From Firmicutes bacterium UBA2116 (GTDB lineage: Bacteria; Bacillota; Clostridia; Tissierellales; Sedimentibacteraceae): DNA of 64,000 nucleotides. Shown in pieces: positions 1 through 7,643 of this stretch. The stretch covers positions 9,943-73,942 of the forward strand of contig DCYG01000044.1 in the NCBI GenBank assembly GCA_002331025.1, written 5' to 3'. The stretch's first letter is position 1. Every line of letters starts with the position of its first letter. A program made the position numbers and the translations under genes. The notes beneath the pieces were generated by a model. The model did not search any database and was not told the DNA's origin. It saw only the letters and a list, made by a program, of their open reading frames with translations.

Positions 1-218
1 TCTTTATATCTTAATGCGAACATATGATATGCATCATCCGGTAATTCCGGTGACATATGAGCAAGCTTTATTACGGTTGCTTTGCCGCTTGGTTGATTAT
101 TAGATGCCTGGTTATTGTTATTTGTAGGTTGAGGAGCATTTCCTCCACCGCCGCATGCTGTTCCTAAAACCATTAATATTACAAGAATTATTGATAACGT
201 TGCAGTTTTAAATTTCAT
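1..218 (-). CDS. Lipoprotein, probable TRAP transporter substrate-binding subunit (DctP family), C-terminus outside window
   Basis: Only the first 72 codons are in the window, read on the minus strand from ATG at 218. They show a basic start, a hydrophobic signal segment and a Cys at residue 26 (context LGTAC), then a Gly/Asn/Gln-rich linker and the sequence IKLAHMSPELPDDAYHMF, which is the usual first beta strand and loop of a DctP-type binding protein. A Shine-Dalgarno GGAGG lies just upstream. The gene is 13 bp downstream of the ketopantoate reductase-like gene and is probably the next gene of the same operon, so it may bring in the substrate of that pathway. The transporter class rests on a short stretch; another lipoprotein binding protein remains possible. 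Confidence 0.65.
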   Translation of the reverse strand, partial: MKFKTATLSIILVILMVLGTACGGGGNAPQPTNNNNQASNNQPSGKATVIKLAHMSPELPDDAYHMFALRYK

Positions 219-231
219 AATATCCTCCGAA

Positions 232-1161
232 TTATTTAATTAAATTTTCGTAATTTTTTTGAATCATGCTTACAATTTTGTAAAGAACGTTCGTTACCGG
301 TACACTAATACCTAACTTTTCTGCCTCTTTTACAACAGCACCATTTATAAAATCAATTTCTGTTGTCCTGTTTCCAAGAACATCCTGCATCATTGAAGGC
401 ATATGCTCCGCATGCTCGACAAAATCCAATTCAATAAGCTTTATAACGTTTTCCGCATTTGCACGAATTTTTTTTGCATTTGCAACCGAAACCACTTCTT
501 TAGCTATTGAACGGGCAAGCTCCTTACCCTCATCTGTTTTTCCCACATCACCAAGTTTTAACCTTGAGGCTGCTGTCAATGCATTACAAGCCGCATTAAA
601 AGCAACCTTTTCCCAAATTGAAACAAATACATCCTCTGTTATGATACAATTGAAGCCTGCATCACTTAACATCATTTCGACCTGTTTTAATTTTTCTGTA
701 ACTTCCCCGTTACAGCTCATAATTTTTGTAGTTCCTTTTCCTAATGACCTTACATTTCCCGGTTTAAGCAAATCGCTCGGAAAATTTGTCGTTCCGATAA
801 TTATTTTGTCCGTCCGCACAAATTCCTTAATTACCTCATCGTTCCCTAAACCGTTTTGTAATGATAGGACCATTGTTTCAGGTCCTATCATTGCTTTTAA
901 AGATGACAAAGCCGACTTCGAGTGAATTGTTTTAGTAAATAAAATTATCAAATCCGGTTGCTCAGTTACTTCTTGTGCAAATTTAGCTTTAATTTTAATA
1001 TTCCTTTTTCCTTCGGCTGTTTCTAAAACTAATCCGTTTCTATTAATTTCATCAACCTGCGGCTTTGATACGTCAACTAAGATTACATCATTGCCTCTCT
1101 CTTTTAAGAGACCTCCATACAAGCATCCCATCGCCCCTGCACCTAAAATTAAAGTTTTCAA
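232..1161 (-). CDS. Ketopantoate reductase (PanE/ApbA) family dehydrogenase
   Basis: This 309-residue protein has the family's usual length and two-domain plan. The N-terminal Rossmann fold carries GAGAMG at residues 8-12, the LQNGLGN loop is at 101-107, and the likely catalytic Lys is K185 in WEKVAFNAACNALTA. It would reduce a 2-oxo acid such as ketopantoate with NAD(P)H, or oxidise the matching hydroxy acid. The start is a TTG preceded by GGAGGAGAG. It follows the oxidoreductase beta subunit by 35 bp and precedes a lipoprotein gene. Its place in a 2-oxoacid oxidoreductase operon suggests a catabolic 2-hydroxy/2-oxo acid role rather than pantothenate synthesis, since no panB or panC gene is nearby; that is inference. 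Confidence 0.8.
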   Translation of the reverse strand: MKTLILGAGAMGCLYGGLLKERGNDVILVDVSKPQVDEINRNGLVLETAEGKRNIKIKAKFAQEVTEQPDLIILFTKTIHSKSALSSLKAMIGPETMVLSLQNGLGNDEVIKEFVRTDKIIIGTTNFPSDLLKPGNVRSLGKGTTKIMSCNGEVTEKLKQVEMMLSDAGFNCIITEDVFVSIWEKVAFNAACNALTAASRLKLGDVGKTDEGKELARSIAKEVVSVANAKKIRANAENVIKLIELDFVEHAEHMPSMMQDVLGNRTTEIDFINGAVVKEAEKLGISVPVTNVLYKIVSMIQKNYENLIK

Positions 1162-1196
1162 TGTTCACTCTCCTCCCTTGCAGAAAACTTCCAACA

Positions 1197-2102
1197 TTAA
1201 GCAGTCGCATGCTCCTCAGTTTCAATGTTCATATTTTCAAGTTTCTTTATATATCTGTGATAATACTTCACCGTATAATCCTGAAGCTCAGCTTTTTGCT
1301 CTTCAGTCAAATGCTTGAATCTTCCTTGCATTTCTATGTAATCCGTAATGGGCCTTAAATCTTTAAGTTTACTGTTTATAGTTACATGTCCATCTTCATA
1401 TTCAAAAAGAATCCAGCTTCCTGTTTGAACTGCCAACCTTGCTAATTCTACCGATTTACCGGGATCGTATCTCCATCCCGTAGGACATGGAGTTTGAATG
1501 TGAATCAATGACGGACCGTCTGTTTCCATGGCTTTTTTAAGTTTTTTCTTAAAATCATTTAAATTATGTATGGAAGCTGTCGCTGCATAAGGAATATCAT
1601 GAGCTATAGCAATTTCCATTAAATTCTTTCTGCTTGTAGGTTTTCCCGAAGGCGTAGTTGTAGTGCTGGCAAAAAAAGGTGTAGAACTGCTTCCTTGTAT
1701 TCCTGTATTCATGTATGCTTCATTGTCATAGCATATATACATTATTTTATCTCTTCTTTCCAAAACACCTGATAATGCTTGTAAGCCAATGTCAACAGTT
1801 CCTCCGTCGCCTGCAAATGCCAATACTGTAGTGTGATAATTTCCCTGAGCATTTAAAGCTGCTCTCACTCCTGCCGCACATGCTGCCGTATTCTCCAGAT
1901 TACCCTGAAATCCTGCTATTTTCAACCCTGATTCATTTCCATATCCGGAAAATAGTGCCGAACACCCCGGTGGTATCAATATTATTGTATCTTCACCCAA
2001 TACTGACATTACATTTCTCATTATCAACTCCAAACCACAGCCGGCACATGCACTGACTCCATGAGATACTAATCCCTTAGATTTATGTTGTATATCAAAC
2101 AT
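1197..2102 (-). CDS. 2-oxoacid:ferredoxin oxidoreductase, beta subunit (TPP-binding)
   Basis: The 301-residue protein matches the beta subunit of four-subunit pyruvate/2-ketoisovalerate:ferredoxin oxidoreductases. It has an early CxxC (ACAGC, residues 18-22), a Cys in PPGCSALFSGYG, and the thiamine diphosphate motif GDGGTVDIG followed by NEAYMNTG. The fold would bind TPP and a 4Fe-4S cluster and, with the alpha subunit, decarboxylate a 2-oxo acid to an acyl-CoA while reducing ferredoxin. It overlaps the end of the alpha gene by 8 bp, so translation is probably coupled. The substrate cannot be read from sequence: pyruvate, branched-chain and aryl 2-oxo acids are all possible. Confidence 0.9.
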   Translation of the reverse strand: MFDIQHKSKGLVSHGVSACAGCGLELIMRNVMSVLGEDTIILIPPGCSALFSGYGNESGLKIAGFQGNLENTAACAAGVRAALNAQGNYHTTVLAFAGDGGTVDIGLQALSGVLERRDKIMYICYDNEAYMNTGIQGSSSTPFFASTTTTPSGKPTSRKNLMEIAIAHDIPYAATASIHNLNDFKKKLKKAMETDGPSLIHIQTPCPTGWRYDPGKSVELARLAVQTGSWILFEYEDGHVTINSKLKDLRPITDYIEMQGRFKHLTEEQKAELQDYTVKYYHRYIKKLENMNIETEEHATA

Positions 2103-3300
2103 TTTTAGTCACCTGCCTTAATTCCATTGGATTTTCTTTAAGGTCAATCCATTCTGTATGTACTGCTCTTTTACCTTCTTTAATTTCTAAAAGTTCATTA
2201 TATATTTTTTCAATATTATCAATTGTTACGTCTCTCCCGCCAAGACCGCCGACATAATGTCTGATATCACAATTTTCATTCATCATCAGTGCAGAAGTTT
2301 CACTCCAGACAGGACCGCCCTGTCCACCCAATCCGGCACTTCTGTCAAAAACTCCGATTACTTTTTTTCCTTTCAGAACTTCTTTAAGTTGTTTTATAGG
2401 GAACGGTCTGAATACTGTTACTTTTGCCAATCCGACTTTTTTACCCTCTTGTCTCATTTTATCCACTACATATTTTGCAGTTCCGCACATTGATCCAAGT
2501 GCAACTAATACAACGTCGGCATCCTCTGTTTTATATCCCTCTACAATATGAAGCTTCCTTCCGAATTTTTCTTCGAATTCCTTTTCTATTTCTTCGATAA
2601 CATCAATAGAATTATCCATTGCATATTTTTGCTGGTATCTCATTTCGGTGAATTCATCAGAGCCGGTTAAGTCACAGCAAAACATTGGATCGTCAGGATC
2701 GATATATGTGTTTTTTCTTATATATGGTCCGATAAAATCATCAACCAACCTTTGTTCGGGAACTTGTGTCTTTTGCATTGAATGAGATAAGAAGAAACCA
2801 TCTAAGCAAACCATTGCCGGCGTTAATACTCTTTCATCTTCGGCAACCCTATATGCAAGTAATGTAATATCTAATACTTCCTGAACATTCTGGCAATAAA
2901 ATTGCAGCCATCCCATGTCTCTTTGCGCCATTGCATCTCCGTGCTCACACCATAGCGTCCAGGGAGCAGCCACACCCCTGTTAACAACCGGCATTACAAT
3001 CGGCACTCTGTTCCCGGAAGTCATACTTAAAATTTCATGCATTAAAGCCAATCCATTAGAAGCAGTTGCCGTTGCCGCTCTCACTCCTGTTAAACCTGCC
3101 GTCGTTGCAACAGACAACGCGGTGTGTTCAGATTCAACACGTACATATTCAGCTTTTAATTCTCCTTCAGCCACCAAATCCGACAATTTTTCCGAAATAG
3201 AACTTTGCGGAGTTATGGGATATGCAGAAATCACTTGAACTCTGGCAAGCTTCATGGCCTCTACTGCTGCTTCATTTCCGTCAAGCATTTTAAAAACCAT
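2095..3300 (-). CDS. 2-oxoacid:ferredoxin oxidoreductase, alpha subunit
   Basis: At 401 residues this is a standard alpha (PorA-like) subunit. The N-terminal pyrimidine-binding domain shows SAYPITPQSSISE and the YVRVESEHTALS segment, followed by TATASNGLALMHE. The C-terminal transketolase-like domain contains VALGSMCGTAK and DRSAGLGGQGGPVW. It pairs with the beta subunit to form the active site. The ATG at 3300 overlaps the delta subunit stop codon and has a GAGG ribosome site inside the delta gene. It is the third gene of the gamma-delta-alpha-beta order, which is common in archaea and clostridia. Confidence 0.92.
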   Translation of the reverse strand: MVFKMLDGNEAAVEAMKLARVQVISAYPITPQSSISEKLSDLVAEGELKAEYVRVESEHTALSVATTAGLTGVRAATATASNGLALMHEILSMTSGNRVPIVMPVVNRGVAAPWTLWCEHGDAMAQRDMGWLQFYCQNVQEVLDITLLAYRVAEDERVLTPAMVCLDGFFLSHSMQKTQVPEQRLVDDFIGPYIRKNTYIDPDDPMFCCDLTGSDEFTEMRYQQKYAMDNSIDVIEEIEKEFEEKFGRKLHIVEGYKTEDADVVLVALGSMCGTAKYVVDKMRQEGKKVGLAKVTVFRPFPIKQLKEVLKGKKVIGVFDRSAGLGGQGGPVWSETSALMMNENCDIRHYVGGLGGRDVTIDNIEKIYNELLEIKEGKRAVHTEWIDLKENPMELRQVTKNV

Positions 3301-3605
3301 TATTCTTCACCTCTTTCCGGTATCATTTTCATACATTTAGAAGGACATTCATTAACACAAATGCCGCAGCCTTTACAATAATCATAATTTATTACCACAC
3401 ATTCTGCTCTGTCTTTATAAACATCTATAACGTTTGTAGGACAAAACCTTTCGCACGTTCCGCATTTTATGCATTTTTCATAATCTATAACAGGTCTTTC
3501 CAGCCTCCAGCTTCCTGTGGTTGAACTTGCAAAAATTGTGGCAACAGGTCCAAGAACTCTACATTTTTTTAATTCTTTCGAATGCTTCTCTTGCTGCTTT
3601 TGCAT
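3300..3605 (-). CDS. 2-oxoacid:ferredoxin oxidoreductase, delta (2x4Fe-4S ferredoxin) subunit
   Basis: This small subunit ends in two classical ferredoxin motifs, CIKCGTCERFCP and CKGCGICVNECP, which hold two 4Fe-4S clusters and carry electrons out of the complex. The sequence GSWRLERPVIDYEKC before the first motif is typical of PorD. I chose the ATG at 3605, preceded by AAGGCGGG; an in-frame TTG at 3629 would add eight basic residues. Either way the gene starts inside the end of the gamma gene, so the two are translationally coupled by an overlap of about 47 to 71 bp, which is unusually long. Confidence 0.88.
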   Translation of the reverse strand: MQKQQEKHSKELKKCRVLGPVATIFASSTTGSWRLERPVIDYEKCIKCGTCERFCPTNVIDVYKDRAECVVINYDYCKGCGICVNECPSKCMKMIPERGEE

Positions 3606-4110
3606 TTTTTTCACCCGCCTTTTCTCCAAATGATTCTATAATTGCTTTCTCAATTGATTCTATGGTTAAAAGGCCTGTCCCTGCTATAGCTCCTAACATA
3701 GATCCGTTTGGTATACCTCTGCCTGTATTATTTAAAGCAATTTGTGTACCATCTACGTAATAAATTTCTTTGAAGTTATACTTTTTGTACATATTAACCA
3801 CATTTACATCTTCAGTATTTAAAACTAAAATACTATTCTCATGTATGCCTTGGGAAATATCTATATCTTTGTCAATAATAGTGCTGTCCATTACTAATAC
3901 AATATCCGGATGGTAAACAAAAGAGTTTATAAGCACAGGCTTTTCATCTACAATGATACTCGTATTTACAGGTGCACCACGTCTTTCATGACCATAGGCA
4001 GGTACAGTAATTGCGTATTTATCTTCATACAATGATATTGCTTCAGAAAATATTTTTCCTGCTGTTACAACACCTTGTCCTCCTAACCCATAAAATTTAA
4101 TACTAATCAT
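3559..4110 (-). CDS. 2-oxoacid:ferredoxin oxidoreductase, gamma subunit
   Basis: The 183-residue product has the gamma-subunit signature GLGGQGVVTAGKI at its N-terminus and the YGHERRGAPVNTSI segment that follows in PorG/VorC proteins. The ATG at 4110 is favoured because homologues begin just before the GGQG motif and an AAGGGA site lies 10 bases upstream; a longer reading to 4152 would add 14 non-conserved residues. It is the first gene of the operon gamma-delta-alpha-beta-dehydrogenase-lipoprotein and lies about 80 bp downstream of a predicted transcription start from a near-perfect sigma-A promoter. Confidence 0.9.
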   Translation of the reverse strand: MISIKFYGLGGQGVVTAGKIFSEAISLYEDKYAITVPAYGHERRGAPVNTSIIVDEKPVLINSFVYHPDIVLVMDSTIIDKDIDISQGIHENSILVLNTEDVNVVNMYKKYNFKEIYYVDGTQIALNNTGRGIPNGSMLGAIAGTGLLTIESIEKAIIESFGEKAGEKNAKAAREAFERIKKM

Positions 4111-4196
4111 ATTTGCTTTGTCCCTTCTTTCCCATTTTTTTATAAAATGCAAATCAAAAAATTTAAGTTAATAATAAAAACGTTTTTATAATTAAT

Positions 4197-4225
4197 ATTA
4201 TAAATATGGTGAATACAATTGTCAA
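4197..4225 (-). promoter_or_regulatory. Sigma-A promoter of the 2-oxoacid oxidoreductase operon
   Basis: Read on the minus strand, TTGACA (4225-4220) is followed after exactly 17 bases by TATAAT (4202-4197). Both hexamers are perfect matches to the vegetative consensus. The gamma subunit start lies about 87 bp downstream of the -10 box. Confidence 0.8.
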
Positions 4226-4247
4226 GAATTTTTTTCGATATAGTATA

Positions 4248-4272
4248 CATCGTTTCTCTAAAAGAAACGATG
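4248..4272. promoter_or_regulatory. Inverted repeat upstream of the oxidoreductase promoter, candidate IclR operator
   Basis: A perfect 10 bp inverted repeat, CATCGTTTCT and AGAAACGATG, is separated by 5 bases and lies 23 bp upstream of the -35 box. It has no T-run on either side, so it does not look like a terminator. The neighbouring IclR gene makes this a likely binding site; the core GTTTC/GAAAC recalls KdgR-type IclR operators. The assignment is inference. Confidence 0.45.
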
Positions 4273-4297
4273 CCCGCACTTTAACATGATGAGCATA

Positions 4298-4329
4298 AAA
4301 AAATGCAGTTAATAATCACTGCATTTTTT
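4298..4329 (-). terminator. Rho-independent terminator downstream of the IclR gene
   Basis: A hairpin with TGCAGT/ACTGCA core extended by A-tract and T-tract arms lies 14 bp after the IclR stop codon. It is followed by T residues in the minus direction and could also act on plus-strand transcripts. Confidence 0.65.
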
Positions 4330-4342
4330 ATATTATTAATAT

Positions 4343-5116
4343 TTAATTTTCCTTATACCCTAAAGAGGCTGATACTTCATATGCTGTTTCCTTTATTGAT
4401 TTTATAAGTTCTTCCTTATTGTTATTCATTCTCATATAGGTTCCCGATATACTGATTGCAGCTATAGTTTGTCCGGTCAAATCCTTTATCGGTGCGGCAA
4501 AGCAAACTAATCCATATTCACTTTCCTCATCATCCTCACTGTATCCCTGCTGTTCAACCTGCTTCAACATTTCTATCAGTTTTTCGTAATTTGTAATTGT
4601 ATGCTCGGTGAATTGCTTATAATCGTAATTTTTTAATCTCTCTTCCAATTCTTCGCTCAGTTTGCTGGCTACTAAAACCTTGCCCATGGCTGTTGCATAA
4701 AACGGTAATTTATAACCGACTCTTGATGCCATTTGTATTGTGTTATTGCTGGCTTCTTTAACCATAAAAATGACATTCAGGTCGCTGTCCAATATTCCCA
4801 AATGAGTTGTTTCATTATGTTTGTCTCTAAGTTTTTGTAAAAAAGGCCTTATCAAAGTAAAAATATTTTGTTTTTCTAAAACAATAGCTCCAAAATGAGC
4901 AAATTTGATACCCAGCTTATACTTTGAGTCGGTTGTTTTATGAACAAAACCTTTTTTTTCAAGCGTATACAACATTCTGAATACGCTCGCTTTTCCAAAA
5001 TTTGTAGCTTTACTGATTTCAGATACACCAAGTTCATCATGTAAACTCAGTAAATCTAAAATTTCCAAAGTATTGTTAACAGAACTCATTAAATATTTAT
5101 CATCATCGTTAATCAT
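4343..5116 (-). CDS. IclR family transcriptional regulator
   Basis: The 257-residue product has the IclR layout: a winged helix-turn-helix in about the first 80 residues (TLEILDLLSLHDELGVSEIS, then ATNFGKASVFRMLYTLEKKG) and a C-terminal effector domain with YATAMGKVLVA and YGLVCFAAPIKDLTG. IclR proteins sense small acids and act as repressors or activators of catabolic operons. The ATG at 5116 has a GAGG site five bases away; a TTG at 5149 would add 11 residues without a clear ribosome site. It lies between the oxidoreductase operon and a UbiD gene, and a palindrome near the operon promoter is its probable target. Confidence 0.9.
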   Translation of the reverse strand: MINDDDKYLMSSVNNTLEILDLLSLHDELGVSEISKATNFGKASVFRMLYTLEKKGFVHKTTDSKYKLGIKFAHFGAIVLEKQNIFTLIRPFLQKLRDKHNETTHLGILDSDLNVIFMVKEASNNTIQMASRVGYKLPFYATAMGKVLVASKLSEELEERLKNYDYKQFTEHTITNYEKLIEMLKQVEQQGYSEDDEESEYGLVCFAAPIKDLTGQTIAAISISGTYMRMNNNKEELIKSIKETAYEVSASLGYKEN

Positions 5117-5250
5117 TTCATCCTCTAAATAATACTTATTTTCTGCCAATTGTATTTAATATCCGTACAAAATTCATGGATTCCGAAATATTATAACACA
5201 TAAAAATAGAATTTAACAAGTTATTTATTAATCATTAACAAAAATTAAAA

Positions 5251-6711
5251 TTACATAAATCTTTCTATATCAACATCCATAAATTTAGATCTTTCGAATT
5301 TTTCTTTTAAATTAAAGGGTACCGTACAATCAAAAATCGTTTTGCAGGACATTCCTTTATCCTTTAATAAAGTATTGTATTCCGGGCTTTGAGACGGATC
5401 TAAGGGATGACACCTGACACCCGGTATAAATATTGTATCAACATCACCTTGATATCTTGTATTCATTGACCATAAAACATCATTGGTATCAAAAGGATCT
5501 ACATCTTCACTTACTATTATGATATGCTTTAATTCGGGGAATGCCGAAAATGCCAATAGTGCAGCCTGTCTTTGTCTGCCTTCGTCTGATTGCTTAAGCT
5601 TTTTGAACTGCAATACAGCCATATATTTTCCGCCTCCCGAGGAATGCGCGTATACATTTAACAGTCTTCCCGGCATTGCCTTCTCTATCATTTGGATTAC
5701 ACTTGCTTCTGTCGGTATACCTGCTAAATTAACATGCTCTTCGCTCGGTCCTATAATAGTCTGCATAACAGGATTTTTCCTGTGAGTAACCGCCTTAACT
5801 TTTATAACAGGTGTTTTTTCGATTGCTTCACCGGTATATCCCGGAAATTCTGGCATTGCCTTCCCTGTATTTGTATTTTGATCCTCTCTTACATATCTTC
5901 CCGGAATCAGTTCTCCTTCTATAACATATTCTGCATTTGCAATTGCTTTTTCATTTATTGTTAAGCAGTTTACCAATTCTACAGGTTTATTTCGTATTGC
6001 CCCTGCTATACTGAGCTCATTAAACCCTAAGGGAGTAGTCGGCGGCTCAAAGCAAGCAGCAATTTCAACAGCAGGATCCACGCCTATACTTATGGAAATC
6101 GGCAGCGGCTTTCCCTCTTTTTCTGCTTTTTCGCGAAATACATCCAAATGTCTGGCGCCCGGAACAAAATACATAGAAATTTCATCCTCGCTTTGTAAAC
6201 ATAATCTGTGTATTGTAATATCGGATTCTCCAGTTTCTATGTCAGATGCATAGCACATACCCATAGTTATATACGGACCTGCATCTTCCTCCGTATTTGT
6301 TGGAGCAGGAACTAATTTTCTTATATCAAATCCCGGTTCATCCGCATAATGAACCACTTCCTGGCACTTTGCAAATTTGTTGGAAATGACGATTGGATCA
6401 ATAGGATTTTTGACTGATTCATTTAACAGAAATCCTAATTTTTCAGGCTTCGTATCAAGCATAATTCCTACTCTTTCTCTGCTTGCCAGCAACCCGATTA
6501 TTACTCTTGCATCTTCATGTCCCTTTACATTGTTAAAAATCATAGCGGGACCTATTTTTGTAGGGCGCATAACTGTTCCTCCTGCCCCTATATGACGATA
6601 TACACCGGATAATTCTGCCATAGGATTTACCGATTCGTTTGTCTCAATTAATTGACCCGGAATAGTTTTTAGCAACTCTATCGCAGACCTTAAATCTGTT
6701 ACTTTATTCAT
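5251..6711 (-). CDS. UbiD family decarboxylase (prFMN-dependent)
   Basis: The 486-residue protein is a full-length UbiD family member. It shows the N-terminal region with SGVYRHIGAGG, the central ITIHRLCL and AMPEFPGYTG segments, where the conserved Glu/Arg active-site residues lie, and the C-terminal DVDPFDTNDVLW and CHPLDPSQSP segments. Such enzymes use prenylated FMN, made by UbiX, to decarboxylate or carboxylate aromatic or alpha,beta-unsaturated acids. The start was set at the ATG at 6711, which follows AGGAGG; an upstream in-frame codon at 6738 lacks a site. There is no adjacent ubiX; the one at 9116 could serve it. It is only distantly like the second UbiD in this window, so the substrate probably differs. 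Confidence 0.88.
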   Translation of the reverse strand: MNKVTDLRSAIELLKTIPGQLIETNESVNPMAELSGVYRHIGAGGTVMRPTKIGPAMIFNNVKGHEDARVIIGLLASRERVGIMLDTKPEKLGFLLNESVKNPIDPIVISNKFAKCQEVVHYADEPGFDIRKLVPAPTNTEEDAGPYITMGMCYASDIETGESDITIHRLCLQSEDEISMYFVPGARHLDVFREKAEKEGKPLPISISIGVDPAVEIAACFEPPTTPLGFNELSIAGAIRNKPVELVNCLTINEKAIANAEYVIEGELIPGRYVREDQNTNTGKAMPEFPGYTGEAIEKTPVIKVKAVTHRKNPVMQTIIGPSEEHVNLAGIPTEASVIQMIEKAMPGRLLNVYAHSSGGGKYMAVLQFKKLKQSDEGRQRQAALLAFSAFPELKHIIIVSEDVDPFDTNDVLWSMNTRYQGDVDTIFIPGVRCHPLDPSQSPEYNTLLKDKGMSCKTIFDCTVPFNLKEKFERSKFMDVDIERFM

Positions 6712-6739
6712 AACTGCCTCCTGAAAATTATTTATCACT

Positions 6740-6770
6740 ATATTAATGTGTATAGCAGCTATACTGTCAA
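6740..6770 (-). promoter_or_regulatory. MerR-type promoter with 19 bp spacer and central palindrome, for the UbiD gene
   Basis: On the minus strand TTGACA (6770-6765) and TAATAT (6745-6740) are 19 bp apart instead of the normal 17. The spacer contains a perfect 15 bp palindrome, GTATAGCTGCTATAC (6764-6750). An overlong spacer filled by a dyad is the hallmark of promoters untwisted by MerR-family activators. The MerR-type gene ends at 6779, directly upstream, and the UbiD gene starts 29 bp downstream. Confidence 0.75.
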
Positions 6771-6778
6771 TATTAAAA

Positions 6779-7609
6779 TTAATATTTTTCTACAGGTATT
6801 TGCAATTGACAAAAATCAACGTCGGTGCTGCTTTTGTAAAATGTACTGTCCAGTATGCATTCATCTATTATATCACCGGCAATAGTGTATTCACTTTCTT
6901 CTATCCACTTAATAAGAGAACATAAGTATTCTTTTTGATATGGCATCCCGTATTTGTACATACATGCATAGTTACCTTCAGGCAGCGTAACAGCATTTTC
7001 TAACTTTGAATCATCCGCATTACTGTTTAAAATAATATAAACACCGGCTCCTTCAAATATATTGCTTTTTTTAAGACTGTTTTTCGGAATAATTGTACCA
7101 AACCTGTTGGATGGCTGAATTTTATTGATTTCAAGCATACTCCATGCCTTCATCATTGTAATATGAAGCTCTTCCTTACATAATTCGTTCTCATAAGGAA
7201 GGAATACCACTCTTCTCTCAGGAAAATACTCTATTGTGGGTAAGTATAATTCTTGATTTGTATCTTCAACTTTTTCATAAGCTTTAATTCGATTTTCTAT
7301 TGAATCATATATAGTCATCATTTTTTGTATTTCCCTGCCTAAAAAATCTTTATGGTATCTCAGTAACGAAATTGATGAATCGAGATTTCTGTTTTCTATG
7401 TGTTTTTTTATATATTTCAGCTTTATTCCTACGGATTTAAGATAACAAATTTCTCTTAAAAAAGGAATTTGGTTGAAGCTGTAATAACGATATCCATTTT
7501 CGTCAACAACCATTGGTTTAAATAGACCGATCTTATCATAGTGAATAAGCGTCTGCCTGGAGATACTGTGAATTTTAGCCATTTCACCAACCGATAATAA
7601 ACCCTTCAA
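6779..7609 (-). CDS. MerR family transcriptional regulator with effector-binding C-terminal domain
   Basis: The N-terminus has the MerR winged helix (LLSVGEMAKIHSISRQTLIHY, written here as LLSVGEMAKIHS then SRQTLIHYDKIGLF, with NGYRYYS after it), a coiled-coil dimer helix near residues 80-115, and a C-terminal region of about 150 residues resembling the GyrI-like effector domain of BltR/BmrR. Such regulators bind aromatic or cationic small molecules. The start is a TTG at 7609 with an ideal AAAGGAGG eight bases away; an earlier TTG at 7633 has none. It sits 35 bp downstream of the LysR gene and directly upstream of a UbiD gene with a 19 bp spacer promoter, which it very probably activates. 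Confidence 0.85.
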   Translation of the reverse strand: MKGLLSVGEMAKIHSISRQTLIHYDKIGLFKPMVVDENGYRYYSFNQIPFLREICYLKSVGIKLKYIKKHIENRNLDSSISLLRYHKDFLGREIQKMMTIYDSIENRIKAYEKVEDTNQELYLPTIEYFPERRVVFLPYENELCKEELHITMMKAWSMLEINKIQPSNRFGTIIPKNSLKKSNIFEGAGVYIILNSNADDSKLENAVTLPEGNYACMYKYGMPYQKEYLCSLIKWIEESEYTIAGDIIDECILDSTFYKSSTDVDFCQLQIPVEKY

Positions 7610-7643
7610 TAATATTACCTCCTTTCGAATCAAGACGACTGAT

